Positions 43,532-52,081 are shown, numbered from the stretch's first letter. The stretch is 64,000 nucleotides of DNA from Comamonas testosteroni TK102 (GCF_000739375.1 NZ_CP006704.1:372001-436000), one strand, 5' to 3'. The notes: generated by a model from the letters alone, not told the origin. A program made the numbers and translations.

Positions 43532-44047
43532 ATGAATACGCGTCGTTTTACCCTGATGGCCCTGGGTTCGCTGGTCGCTTCGTTGCTGGTTTCGGGGGGC
43601 GCCTGGGCCCATGCCGATGCCGCCCATGTCAAGGTCGAGAACGCCTGGGCCCGCGCCAGCGTGGCGGGTCAGCAGGCCTCGGGGGCCTTCATGCGCCTGA
43701 CGGCCCAGGAGCCGCTCAAGCTCGTGGGCGTGGAAACCCCGGCCGCTGCCGTGGCCGAGGTGCACGAGATGAAGATGGAGGGCGATGTGATGCGTATGCG
43801 CGCCATCGAGGCCCTGGATCTGCCCCAGGGCGTGGCGGTGGATCTCAAGCCCGGCGGCTATCACCTGATGCTGCAGCAGCTCAAGGCCCCGCTGGTCAAG
43901 GACAGCCAGGTGCCCGTGACCCTGGTGTTCAAGGATGCCAAGGGCGCCGTCTCGCGCCTGAGCCTGCAGCTGCCGGTGCGCGCGACGGCCCCAGCGGCTG
44001 CCGGTGCCGGGCACCAGCACATGGGCCATGGCGGGCATCAGCATTGA
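43532..44047 (+). CDS. Periplasmic PCu(A)C copper chaperone
   Basis: A 171-residue secreted protein (signal peptide 1-26, cut at AWA-HADA). It contains the exact copper motif H-X10-M-X21-H-X-M: His78, Met89, His111, Met113. Such proteins bind Cu(I) in the periplasm and pass it to Cox11, Sco or directly to the CuA site of cytochrome oxidase. The C-terminus adds a His/Met-rich tail (GHQHMGHGGHQH), which may bind Cu(II) as in longer family members. The ATG at 43532 has GGAGATGG upstream; the open frame to 43430 runs through the repeat element and is not used. Confidence 0.93.
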   Translation: MNTRRFTLMALGSLVASLLVSGGAWAHADAAHVKVENAWARASVAGQQASGAFMRLTAQEPLKLVGVETPAAAVAEVHEMKMEGDVMRMRAIEALDLPQGVAVDLKPGGYHLMLQQLKAPLVKDSQVPVTLVFKDAKGAVSRLSLQLPVRATAPAAAGAGHQHMGHGGHQH

Positions 44048-44174
44048 GGCCCTGAGCCAGGGTTGCTGCCTGCTCCCTTGTTTGCAGCAAACATCACAAG
44101 TGCAGTAAGCTAGTTCCGCATCCGGCCCTGTCCGGATGCGGATTCTGGTATCCATCCCTGCAGCGGAGAGCACT

Positions 44175-45044
44175 ATGAGCGGTGACGCATCGGCATTTGG
44201 TTTCGGCAAGTTCATTCCCGGCTTTGACTTTTTGCAGGGGCTGGCGCAGAGCGCTGGCGCTGCGGCCAATCCCATGGGCCGCGTGCCCCAATGGGTGGCC
44301 CCCACGGTGAGCGTGGAGGAGGTGGACAAGCGCATTGCCGAGCTCAAGGCCGTGCAGTTCTGGCTGGAGCAAAACAGCCGCGCCCTGGCTGCCACCATCC
44401 AGGCGCTGGAAGTGCAGCGCATGACGCTGTCCACGCTCAAGGACATGAATGTCAGCATGAGCGAGCTGGCCAAGTCCTTTCCTTTCCCCGGTGCAGCGCC
44501 GGCCGAGCCCGCTGCGACCGGCAATACCGGCTGGCCCATGGGCAGCGCCTCGGGCAGGACGGCAGCCGCAGAGCCATCAGCGGCGCCAGTGCCGGAGCCC
44601 GAGGCAGAACCCGCAACGACCGAGGCGGATGCCAAGGCCCAGGCTGAGCCGCCTTCTCAGGCCGGCTTGAGCCAGGCCATGCAATGGTGGGGCGCGCTGA
44701 CCCAGCAGTTCCAGCAGATTGCCGCCAAGGCCATGGCCGAGCCCGTTCCTCCCGAGACCCTGGCCGCAGCCCAGCGCGCGACCGAGATGGCCAGCGGTTT
44801 TGCCAAGTCCACCATGGAAAAGGTGATGGCACAGGCAGGCGGCCTTGGCGCTGCAGTTGCAGCAAAAAGTGCGGCAAAGAGCGCTGCGGCAGCCGAGCCC
44901 AAGCCTGCACGCAAGGCGGCGGCCAAGACCGTTCAAGCCAAAACGGCAGCCAGCAAGACGGCAGCTGCTAAAAAAACTGCTTCCAAGCAGCCTGCCGCCA
45001 AGAAGACGGCAGCCAAAACCTCTGCTACCTCGCGCAAGCCCTGA
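44175..45044 (+). CDS. phaM: PhaM-like polyhydroxyalkanoate granule regulatory protein
   Basis: A 289-residue protein. The N-terminal part (about 1-105) holds FIPGFDFLQGLAQ and VSVEEVDKRIAELKAVQFWLEQN followed by a helical stretch, as in PhaM of Cupriavidus. The middle is Pro/Ala/Glu-rich, and the C-terminus (about 230-289) is a histone-H1-like Ala/Lys domain with repeated AAKKTA units. PhaM activates PHA synthase PhaC1 and tethers granules to the nucleoid through this basic tail. Start ATG 44175 with GGAGAG upstream. No other pha gene is in the window, so the name rests on the domain pattern. Confidence 0.8.
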   Translation: MSGDASAFGFGKFIPGFDFLQGLAQSAGAAANPMGRVPQWVAPTVSVEEVDKRIAELKAVQFWLEQNSRALAATIQALEVQRMTLSTLKDMNVSMSELAKSFPFPGAAPAEPAATGNTGWPMGSASGRTAAAEPSAAPVPEPEAEPATTEADAKAQAEPPSQAGLSQAMQWWGALTQQFQQIAAKAMAEPVPPETLAAAQRATEMASGFAKSTMEKVMAQAGGLGAAVAAKSAAKSAAAAEPKPARKAAAKTVQAKTAASKTAAAKKTASKQPAAKKTAAKTSATSRKP

Positions 45045-45116
45045 GCAATCCCTTCCCGCCAAGGTGGAAAATCGTGCTTGCAAGGCATCCACGCCCCAGC
45101 AAGAACAGGAGGGCTT

Positions 45117-46367
45117 ATGTCATTGTTTCCCGTCGCTCATGCCGCTCATGAAGACTGGCGCACTGCGGCAGAGCAAGTCGTGCTGCAACTGCGCGAGCAA
45201 CTGCTGCGCCAGTCGCTGCAGCCGCACCGCCTGGGTCTGATCTATATCGCCCAGGGACTGGTGCCCCATGCGCAGCAACTGCTGGCGCTGCTGGCGCGCG
45301 AGCTGCCCCAAGTCACCGACTGGGTGGGCAGCTCCGGCCATGCCGTGCTGGCCATGGAGCATGAGTATTCCGAAAGCTCCTCGCTGGCGGTGATGCTGCT
45401 GGACCTGCCCGCCGCCCATTACCGCGTCTACTCCGGTGTGGCGCCGCTGGCGCAAAGCGGCGCCGAAGCCGGATTCGAAGCCCATTCGGCCCTGGTGCAC
45501 TCCAGCATCGACCAGCCCGATCTGGCAGAGCTGCTGCTGGAGCTGTCCGAGCGCATCAGCTCGGGAAACCTGTTTGGGGCGCTCAGCAGCGAGCAGGGTG
45601 TGCAGTTCGCCTGCCGCGCCGAAGATCTGCCCAGGCTGCGCGCCCAGGCCAGCGTCGGCATTTTTCATGCCGGCTTTTCGGGGGTGGCCTTCGATGCCGA
45701 CGTGGCCTGCACCTCCAGGCTGGCCCAGGGCTGTGCGCCTTTGGACACGGGGCTTGCGATTACCGAGGCCAGGGGCCCGGTGGTGCTGGAGCTGGAAGGC
45801 GAGCCCGCCTTGCCCCGACTGCTGCAGATGCTGGATGTGGAAGCCAGCCCCAGCGCCGGCGGCGGCTGGCAGGCTGCGCTGTCCCAGCTGCGCAAGACCC
45901 AGGCGGCGATCGCACCGCTGGGCCGGGGTCTGGAGCGCGGCGCGCTGACCGACGAGGCCCAGGTGCTGCATATCGTGGGGCTGGACCCGGTGCGCCAGGG
46001 CATTGCGCTGTCGTCGCCCGTGGAGGCCGAGCATACGGTGATCTTCTGCCAGCGCCAGAGCAGTGCGGCCCGCCATGAGCTGATGCAGATGGGCGCGGCC
46101 CTCAAGGATGCGCTGCAGCCCGACTTTGCCGATGCCGGCCCCGAAACCATGGCCGAGGCGGCCGTGCCGCAGCATGTACGCGGTGCCATCTATGTGAGCA
46201 GCAAGGGGCGGGGCAGCGAGCTGTTTGGCGGCGTCGATGCCGAGCTCAAGCTGCTGCGCCATGCGCTGGGGCCGGTGCCCCTGATCGGTCTGGTGGCCGA
46301 GGCACAGCTGATGGATGCGCATGTGCATCAGCTGGCCGGCGTGCTGACGGTGTTTACCGGCAAATAG
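45117..46367 (+). CDS. FIST-domain sensor protein
   Basis: A 416-residue protein with a FIST_N domain (about 40-240) and a FIST_C domain (about 245-395), without a kinase, cyclase or chemotaxis output domain. FIST domains are thought to sense small ligands, perhaps amino acids. A stand-alone FIST protein should act through another protein or as an enzyme of unknown type. The ATG at 45117 follows a strong AGGAGGG. It lies 72 bases after phaM, possibly in the same transcript. Two repeat structures follow its end. Confidence 0.85.
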   Translation: MSLFPVAHAAHEDWRTAAEQVVLQLREQLLRQSLQPHRLGLIYIAQGLVPHAQQLLALLARELPQVTDWVGSSGHAVLAMEHEYSESSSLAVMLLDLPAAHYRVYSGVAPLAQSGAEAGFEAHSALVHSSIDQPDLAELLLELSERISSGNLFGALSSEQGVQFACRAEDLPRLRAQASVGIFHAGFSGVAFDADVACTSRLAQGCAPLDTGLAITEARGPVVLELEGEPALPRLLQMLDVEASPSAGGGWQAALSQLRKTQAAIAPLGRGLERGALTDEAQVLHIVGLDPVRQGIALSSPVEAEHTVIFCQRQSSAARHELMQMGAALKDALQPDFADAGPETMAEAAVPQHVRGAIYVSSKGRGSELFGGVDAELKLLRHALGPVPLIGLVAEAQLMDAHVHQLAGVLTVFTGK

Positions 46368-46378
46368 TATGAGATTTG

Positions 46379-46458
46379 ATAGCTTTTATCGCTTTATTTA
46401 AAAGGATTTCAGAATCAATTGATGCTGAAATCATTAGCTGGAAAGCGCAAGCAGCTAT
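46379..46458. repeat. ATAGC...GCGCTT repeat pair forming a long hairpin, copy c
   Basis: Outer arms ATAGC...CGCTTT (46379-46395) and AAAGCGCAAGCAGCTAT (46442-46458) match at 13 of 17 positions. Inner arms GATTTCAG/CTGAAATC (46405-46412, 46425-46432) are perfect. AT-rich compared with the surroundings; could serve as terminator for the convergent FIST and CMD genes. Confidence 0.6.
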
Positions 46459-46520
46459 TAAAAAATATGGGGTGCCCCGAAACCGGCGCAGCCCAACAAA
46501 GACATGGCAAGCAAGCGCTG

Positions 46521-46615
46521 CCGCGCAGCGAAGCTGTCGTCCCCCTCCCGTAGCGCGCAGCGCGTAGAGAAAGGGGGACGCGGCGGGGCCTCCCCGGCAA
46601 AGCCGCTCAGGGGGT
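46521..46615 (-). repeat. C-run/G-run hairpin repeat, copy 1
   Basis: GTCCCCCT (46539-46546) pairs with AGGGGGAC (46572-46579); inside, GCGC can pair with GCGC. It is followed by GCCGCTCAGGGGGT, which runs into the stop of the CMD gene. Copy 2 is at 49445-49523. Confidence 0.65.
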
Positions 46616-47761
46616 TGAATACAGCTCCACGCCCAGATTCAGCATCAGGCGGTTCGCCCAGCCGAACAGTGCGGCCGAGTGCAGCATGTCCAGGATTTCC
46701 AGATCGGACAGACCGGCATCGCGCAGCGGCTGCAGATTCTGCTTGCCAAAACTGCCCGGCGCACGCGTCAGCGTCAGCGAAGCCTGGATGATGGCGCGCT
46801 CGCGGGCATTGGTGCCGGCGGTATCGGGCTCGTCAAACAGCTGGGCCATCACATCGTTGCGCTTGGCCAATTGCTCGAAGCGCTGAGCGTGCACCGATGC
46901 GCAGTACACGCAGCGGTTGGAGCGAGAGACGGCAGTGGCTGCCACTTCACGCTCGGCGCGGGAAAGGCCGCCGGGCGCATACATGATGGCGTTGAAGGCC
47001 TGGGAGCGCTCCAGCAGCACCTGGGGCTGGCGGGCCAGCAGCAGGTAGAAGTCCATGCTCTTGGCCTTGGGGTGGCTGACTTCCAGTACATGCTGCTGCT
47101 CGGGCGTCGCGGTGTCGGGGTCCAGCACCTGCAGCCAGGCCTTCCAGTCCAGCGTCTCGCTGGTGAAGCCGTTGCGGCGCAGCGGCTCGCCGGGCGGCGG
47201 CAGGTTGGCGGGGTGGACAAAGGGTGCGGCATCGACAGGCTGGGTGGCAGGCGCTTCGGTCACGCCGCCCAGCTCGCCCATGGCCTTCACACCCGCCAGC
47301 AGGCGGGCCTGATAGGCCACAAAGCCGATCAGCTGGGCCAGCAGCACGGTGTCGTTGAGCGACAGGCCAGCGGCCGGAATGGCCAGCAGCGCGGCCTGAT
47401 CGCTCTGGGCCGGGTTCAGGGCCAGCGTGCGCACAAAGTGCAGCATGGCGTCCAGGCGCGCATTGCCGGTCTGGGCGCCGGGCTGATCGAGGATGGCACG
47501 CAGCTCGGGCGTGATGGCTTGGCCCAGGGCCTCGGCGCGGCTGCGGTATTCGGCTTCCAGCGTGCTCACGCCGCTGACGCGGGCCTGCTCGGCGGCCAGC
47601 ACCAGGCGCTCGGCCTGGGTCAGCGCGCTGTCCAGTTGATTGCCCAGCAGCAGGTCTTCGCAGGCCTGGGTGGCCAGAGCGACTTTTTCGCGCTCGTGAC
47701 GGGTGGTGAATGTGGGGCTGCCCTGTTCGAGGCCGGCCAGTCGGTCTATGGTGTCTGTCAT
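46607..47761 (-). CDS. CMD/AhpD-like two-domain protein
   Basis: A 384-residue protein built from two carboxymuconolactone-decarboxylase-like halves. The N-terminal half (about 1-165) lacks a CxxC; the C-terminal half carries the AhpD redox motif RCVYCASVH (Cys284, Cys287, His291). It resembles the Avi_7170/Avi_7169 CMD-alkylhydroperoxidase domain proteins, here fused. AhpD-type proteins reduce peroxides through the CxxC pair. The flavoprotein monooxygenase lies 117 bases upstream and the Bug receptor before that, all leftward; they may serve one catabolic route. Start ATG 47761 chosen over 47806 by the sensible N-terminus. Confidence 0.85.
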   Translation of the reverse strand: MTDTIDRLAGLEQGSPTFTTRHEREKVALATQACEDLLLGNQLDSALTQAERLVLAAEQARVSGVSTLEAEYRSRAEALGQAITPELRAILDQPGAQTGNARLDAMLHFVRTLALNPAQSDQAALLAIPAAGLSLNDTVLLAQLIGFVAYQARLLAGVKAMGELGGVTEAPATQPVDAAPFVHPANLPPPGEPLRRNGFTSETLDWKAWLQVLDPDTATPEQQHVLEVSHPKAKSMDFYLLLARQPQVLLERSQAFNAIMYAPGGLSRAEREVAATAVSRSNRCVYCASVHAQRFEQLAKRNDVMAQLFDEPDTAGTNARERAIIQASLTLTRAPGSFGKQNLQPLRDAGLSDLEILDMLHSAALFGWANRLMLNLGVELYSTP

Positions 47762-47810
47762 GCGAAGTCTCTTGATTGAATGCCGCCAACACAAGCCTTG
47801 ATACATCGTA

Positions 47811-47850
47811 GCGAAGCCTGGTCGTACTTCCGTACTGCCTGCGGCTTCGC
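47811..47850. other. Hairpin between the flavoprotein and CMD genes
   Basis: Outer arms GCGAAGCC/GGCTTCGC with a nested GTAC-TTCC-GTAC. No T-run on either side; may be a processing or stabilising structure. Confidence 0.5.
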
Positions 47851-47878
47851 GTCTTGTCTCAAGTCGTGTTTGCTGGTT

Positions 47879-49342
47879 TCAGGGTTGCAGCTGGCGGATG
47901 CGCGCAGCGCTGTCGGCGGCGGTCCATTCCGTGCCGTCCAGTTCGGGCTCGGCATAGGCCTTGAGCTTGTCGAAGTGCTGCTCGATATCGTTCAGATAGA
48001 ACAGCGAGGCCAGACCTTGCGCGAGTTTGCGCGCTCCGTCACTGATGGCGGGAATATCGCCCGACACCGTGCCGTGCGAGATCGCAGCGGGGTAGCAGAA
48101 GCAGTGGATCCGGTCGAGACCGGGTAGCTCGCCCTGGAACTCGAACAGCGGCCCCAGATCGGGCGATGCCGACAGCTCGGCATCCTCATCGGCGGCCTCG
48201 GGCGTGAAGCGGCTGTTCCACAGCTTCACGTGCGGCGCTATGTCGGCAAACTCGGGACGCAGGCTCCAGTCGATGGCAAAGCCCGTGGAGACGATGAGAA
48301 AGTCCAGCACGAACACGCCGGCCGAGGTCCGCACCTGCAGCTTGTCGCCCGCTTTTTCCACGCTCTGTACTGCGCAGCCCAGGTGGAAGAAGGCGTTGTC
48401 ATGGCGCGAGACGCGCAGCGTGCTGCCGTGTGGGGGCGGCACCTGCTGGGCGTTGATGTAGTGGCGGATGCGCCATTTCCACGCATCGGGCAGCAGATAC
48501 TGGCCGTGGGTCAGACCGGGCACGCCCGAGCCCTTGGACTTGTTGATCAGCGGCAGCTGCGGGCGGCGGATCAGCATGTCCACGCTGGCTGCGCCGTTTT
48601 CGAGAGCCGTCGCTGCGCTGTCCATGGCCGAGGCGCCGGCACCGACCACGCCCACATGCTTGCCGGCCAGCGTGGCGTAGTCCATTGCGTCGGAGGAATG
48701 GGCCCAGAACTTCCTGTCCACGCCCCGCATGAAGGCGGGAACCGTTGCGCCGCCCAGACCGTCACGGCCCGTGGCCAGCACCAGGCGGCGGGTTTGCCAG
48801 GTGGCGATCACGCCATTGGCCTTGACATCGACTTCCACCACGCCATCGGCCTGCGGGCGCACGGCAACGACTTCATGGCCGTTGCGCACATCAGCGTTGG
48901 TCACGCGGCGGTACCAGCGCAGATAGTCCATCCACTGCAGGCGCGGGATCTTGTCCAGCGCCGTCCAGGCATCCGGACCGAACTGGGCGATGAACCAAGC
49001 GCGGAAGGACAGGGCTGCAATTCCCATGGCGGGGCCGGTCAGCTCCTTGGGCGAGCGCAGGGTTTCCATGCGCGCCGTGGTGGCCCACGGGCCTTCGAAG
49101 TCCGGCGCGGACCTGTCCAGCAGCACAGGCTTGATGCCGACCTGCTGCAGCGCCATGCTGAGCGCGAGACCGGCCTGGCCGGCGCCGATGACGAGCACCT
49201 CATGCACCGGCAGTTCCTTGCGCGTGGAAGGGGGAATCCAGGCCTTGGCAGGCCAGCCCAGAGTGACGAAGTCGTCACGCAGGCGTTCTTCCAGCGTTGC
49301 CAGTCCCGATGTGGCGGCTGTCGTAGAAGGTGAAATTGACAT
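47879..49342 (-). CDS. FAD/NAD(P)H-dependent flavoprotein monooxygenase
   Basis: A 487-residue flavoprotein with two Rossmann motifs: VIGAGQAGLA (FAD, about 51-60) and GVVGAGASAMD (NADPH, about 233-243), the pattern of flavin-containing monooxygenases and Baeyer-Villiger-type enzymes, although the full FMO fingerprint FxGxxxHxxxY/F is not evident. The conserved ATGRDGLGG resembles the ATG loop of the family. It may oxygenate or N-hydroxylate a small organic substrate. It lies between the Bug receptor and the CMD protein in one leftward set. Substrate unknown. Confidence 0.85.
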   Translation of the reverse strand: MSISPSTTAATSGLATLEERLRDDFVTLGWPAKAWIPPSTRKELPVHEVLVIGAGQAGLALSMALQQVGIKPVLLDRSAPDFEGPWATTARMETLRSPKELTGPAMGIAALSFRAWFIAQFGPDAWTALDKIPRLQWMDYLRWYRRVTNADVRNGHEVVAVRPQADGVVEVDVKANGVIATWQTRRLVLATGRDGLGGATVPAFMRGVDRKFWAHSSDAMDYATLAGKHVGVVGAGASAMDSAATALENGAASVDMLIRRPQLPLINKSKGSGVPGLTHGQYLLPDAWKWRIRHYINAQQVPPPHGSTLRVSRHDNAFFHLGCAVQSVEKAGDKLQVRTSAGVFVLDFLIVSTGFAIDWSLRPEFADIAPHVKLWNSRFTPEAADEDAELSASPDLGPLFEFQGELPGLDRIHCFCYPAAISHGTVSGDIPAISDGARKLAQGLASLFYLNDIEQHFDKLKAYAEPELDGTEWTAADSAARIRQLQP

Positions 49343-49444
49343 AGCTAAAACCCAAAAGCGCCTGAGGCTGGAGCCGCAGACGCATCAAACAAACACCGAT
49401 AACGCAATACTGGCACGATACAAGCCAGGGCTCCGAGCAAGAGC

Positions 49445-49523
49445 CGCCTCGCGGCGAAGGAGCCGTCCCCCTCCCGATGCAACGCATCGAGAGAGGGGGA
49501 AGCCGCGCAGCGGCTCAGAGGGT
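49445..49523 (-). repeat. C-run/G-run hairpin repeat, copy 2
   Basis: TCCCCCTC (49466-49473) pairs with GAGGGGGA (49493-49500), enclosing CGATGC/GCATCG, a different inner stem than in copy 1. It ends GCGGCTCAGAGGGTGT directly at the stop codon of the Bug receptor gene. Confidence 0.65.
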
Positions 49524-49524
49524 G

Positions 49525-50535
49525 TCAATCAATACTTATCTTGGCATCCTTGACCACCTTGGCCCATTTGATGCGATCTTCATGTACGGTCTTCTTGAAC
49601 TGCTCGGGTGTCTCTTCGCGGATGGTGTTGCCCTGGGAGACAAAGCGCTCGCGCACCTCGGGCTGCTTGAGCACGTCATTGACCGCCAGGTTGAGCTTCT
49701 TGATGATCACCGGGTCCGTGCCCTTGGGCGCGAAGATGCCGAACCAGATGGAGCTGTTGAAGCCCTTGGTGCCTGGCAGGCCGCTGGCCGCAATGGTGGG
49801 CACTTCCTTGACGGCTTCCACGGGCTTGGCCGTGGTCACGCCCAGCAGGCGCACCTTGCCGGCCTTGTAGTGGCTCAGCACGGTCTGCACCTGGTTCATG
49901 ATGCAGCAGGTCTCGCCGCGCAGCACCGAGGTGATGGCTTCGGGGCCGCCCTTGTAGGGCACATGCACCATGTCCAGGCCCAGACGCGAGTTGAACTCGG
50001 CAAACGCCATATGGGTGCCGGCGCCGTTGCCGGTGGAGGCATAGTTGTACTTGCCGGGATGGGCCTTGACCTCGTCAACGAACTCCTTGAGGTTCTTGAC
50101 GTTGATCACATTGGGATTGATGGTCAGCACATTGGCCACGTCCACCAGTGGAGCGACGGGCACGAAGTCGGCTTCCACGTCGAACGGCAGTTTCTTGTAG
50201 AGCGCGGCATTGCTGCCATGGGTGGCGGCGGTGCCGAAGTAGATGGTGTAGCCATCGGGCTTGGCACGGGCCACGAACTCGCTGCCGATATTGCCGGCGG
50301 CGCCGCTCTTGTAGTCAATGATCACGGGCTGGCCCAGGATCTTGCCCAGCGGCTCCTGCGCCACGCGGCCGATCACATCCACTCCTGATCCTGCGTTGAA
50401 GCCCATGATCATGGTGATGGGCTGATGAGGATAGCTGGCGGCGCCCGGGTCGGCCGCCTGGCTGGCCAGGGGAAACAGGGCGGTGGCCGCTGCTGTGGCA
50501 ACAAGACCGGAGATGAAACGGGGCAGCAAACGCAT
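49525..50535 (-). CDS. Bug-family (TctC-type) periplasmic solute receptor
   Basis: A 336-residue secreted protein (signal peptide about 1-27, ending SQA-A) of the Bug/TctC family, which is greatly expanded in Burkholderiales. Family features are YPHQPITMIMGFNAGSGVDVIGR near the N-terminus, the KSGAAGNIGSEFVARAKPDGYTI block and HVPYKGGPEAITSVLRGE. Bug receptors bind carboxylates, amino acids or aromatic acids; transport partners (TctAB) are often elsewhere, and none is here. The receptor gene probably leads the leftward set with the monooxygenase and CMD genes, although the repeat after its stop may limit readthrough. Confidence 0.92.
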   Translation of the reverse strand: MRLLPRFISGLVATAAATALFPLASQAADPGAASYPHQPITMIMGFNAGSGVDVIGRVAQEPLGKILGQPVIIDYKSGAAGNIGSEFVARAKPDGYTIYFGTAATHGSNAALYKKLPFDVEADFVPVAPLVDVANVLTINPNVINVKNLKEFVDEVKAHPGKYNYASTGNGAGTHMAFAEFNSRLGLDMVHVPYKGGPEAITSVLRGETCCIMNQVQTVLSHYKAGKVRLLGVTTAKPVEAVKEVPTIAASGLPGTKGFNSSIWFGIFAPKGTDPVIIKKLNLAVNDVLKQPEVRERFVSQGNTIREETPEQFKKTVHEDRIKWAKVVKDAKISID

Positions 50536-50638
50536 GATGGGACTTGTCCAGAGGAACCTTGAATGCTGTGAATTGTGTCCGTAATTTAATGATTTGCTTC
50601 TATATGCTTATGCAGCATTAAGCTCGTGGGGTTAATGC

Positions 50639-50671
50639 AAAAAAGCCCGTATCTCTTGCGAAACACGGGCT
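50639..50671 (-). terminator. Terminator of the YXWGXW gene
   Basis: Read leftward, AGCCCGT pairs with ACGGGCT and is followed by six T (50644-50639). It lies about 75 bases after the stop at 50746. Confidence 0.85.
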
Positions 50672-50745
50672 GAAATCCGCTGGAAAGTGATGACTCGGAG
50701 GGGCCAGCGGAGGGAGCGATCAAGGCTTAAAGCTTTAACAGGCGC

Positions 50746-51150
50746 TTAGCGGCGATAGGGGTTGTGGGGGTTGCGGTCATGGCGGTTGGGCACGCCGTCA
50801 CCATCCCTGTCCCAGCGGCTGGCGCGGTAGTCCCAGCGGTTGCCGTGCTGCACCCAGACGGGCTGGCGGTACACATAGCCGGGGCGGTTCTGCACCCAGT
50901 GGCCGGCGCGCCAGACATGGCGGTGGCCGCGCGGCTCCCAGTAGCCAGGAGCCCAGACATAGCCACGGCGCGGAGCGGGCACGGCTTCATAGCGGACCGG
51001 GGGCGGTGCGTTGAACTGCACGTTCACATAGGCGCCCTGGCTGGCACCCGCCCAGTAAGCGCTTTGGGCCTGTGCACTACCGGCAAAGCCCAGCAAGGCG
51101 AGTGCGCCTGCGGCAGCGACGGTATGGATGGTGTTGCGGATTGTCAGCAT
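50746..51150 (-). CDS. YXWGXW-repeat secreted protein
   Basis: A 134-residue protein with a signal peptide (about 1-28, ending AQA) and a Tyr/Trp/Arg-rich body containing APGYWEPRG, RAGHWVQNRPGYVY and WVQHGNRWDYRASRWDRDGDG, matching the YXWGXW repeat family. These proteins are probably periplasmic or surface-exposed and basic; function is unknown. AAGGAGG precedes the ATG at 51150 by 6 bases, a near-perfect ribosome site, so expression is probably high. The XRE regulator gene lies 199 bases upstream; an intrinsic terminator follows. Confidence 0.85.
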   Translation of the reverse strand: MLTIRNTIHTVAAAGALALLGFAGSAQAQSAYWAGASQGAYVNVQFNAPPPVRYEAVPAPRRGYVWAPGYWEPRGHRHVWRAGHWVQNRPGYVYRQPVWVQHGNRWDYRASRWDRDGDGVPNRHDRNPHNPYRR

Positions 51151-51349
51151 ATACGCCTCCTTCATGGGTAGCGGGTTGCCGGTGGTTCAGGCATCCCTTG
51201 GGCTCCATGTTGGAAGGCCAGCGTCAACCGTGGGTTGCCGCTGTGCGAAGTCTTGCAATCTTGTGTGTCTGCTTGGTGAAGAATGTATATAACAGGCGGA
51301 TGATGCAGATGCAGCAAGCGCATTTAGCTACATATTTGGGAGTGATGGT

Positions 51350-52081
51350 CTACCGGCGCAAGGCCGCAAAGGCGGGCAGCTCCCATTTGCGCATGCCCAG
51401 CACCAGGGTGTAGCCCTCGATCTTGTTAGGCCCCAGGCGCTGATCCTGCAGATGCTGCTGCGAAAAGTCCTGACCGATGCGCTGGATGCGCTCCACGAAG
51501 CTGGGCGCCAGGCTGGGGGCGATGGAGCCATGCACCAGCAGCATGGTCTCGTCCTCGCCGGCAAAAGTGCCGCCAAAGTAGTCCAGCACGGCGTTCTCGC
51601 GGAAGAAGTCCATCACCGGGCCGTTGGTCTGCCAGCGGAAGGTCTTGGCCAGGCGCAGCTTGTAGCGGTTGCCGGGACGCAGCTCGATGATGCCGATGCG
51701 GTCCAGCTGTGCCAGATAGCCGATGCCCTCGGGCTCGCTGATGCGGTAGGTGGCGACGATCTGCTCCAGCGTCCACAGGCTGAGCACGCAGATGGCCGTG
51801 AGCAGCAGCTTGCGGTCGGCAACCACGGCAATCTCCTGCTCGCGCGTGATCTGCTGCAGCAGAGGCCGGCTGTCGGCCACATTGCGCGCCAGATCGGCAA
51901 AGTCCAGGTGCAGGGCGCGGCAGATCTCGTCGATGCGCGACAGCGGCATATCGCCCTTGGCCAGCATGCGCTTGACGCTGGATTCGGCCATGCCTATGGA
52001 CTGGGCCAGGTCGGCATAGGTCATCTGCGCGGCCTTGAGTTCTTTCTTGATGGCGGTGACGAGGTCGGCGGTCGTGCTCAT
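51350..52081 (-). CDS. XRE-type regulator with C-terminal effector domain
   Basis: A 243-residue protein. An XRE helix-turn-helix covers about 7-60 (MTYADLAQSIGMAESSVKRMLAKGD). The remaining 180 residues contain a stretch resembling a winged helix (ICVLSLWTLEQIVATYRISEPEGIGYLAQLDRIGIIELRPGNRYKL) and a C-terminal part with conserved MRKWELP. Such proteins regulate transcription; targets are unknown. Start ATG 52081 follows from the family N-terminus; longer frames to 52174 run into the divergent CREST-type gene region. Confidence 0.85.
   Translation of the reverse strand: MSTTADLVTAIKKELKAAQMTYADLAQSIGMAESSVKRMLAKGDMPLSRIDEICRALHLDFADLARNVADSRPLLQQITREQEIAVVADRKLLLTAICVLSLWTLEQIVATYRISEPEGIGYLAQLDRIGIIELRPGNRYKLRLAKTFRWQTNGPVMDFFRENAVLDYFGGTFAGEDETMLLVHGSIAPSLAPSFVERIQRIGQDFSQQHLQDQRLGPNKIEGYTLVLGMRKWELPAFAALRR

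Noticed and set aside
44872..45044. Repeats of AAG/GCC type as a tandem repeat locus
   Set aside because: They encode the Ala/Lys-rich histone-H1-like tail of the PhaM-like protein.
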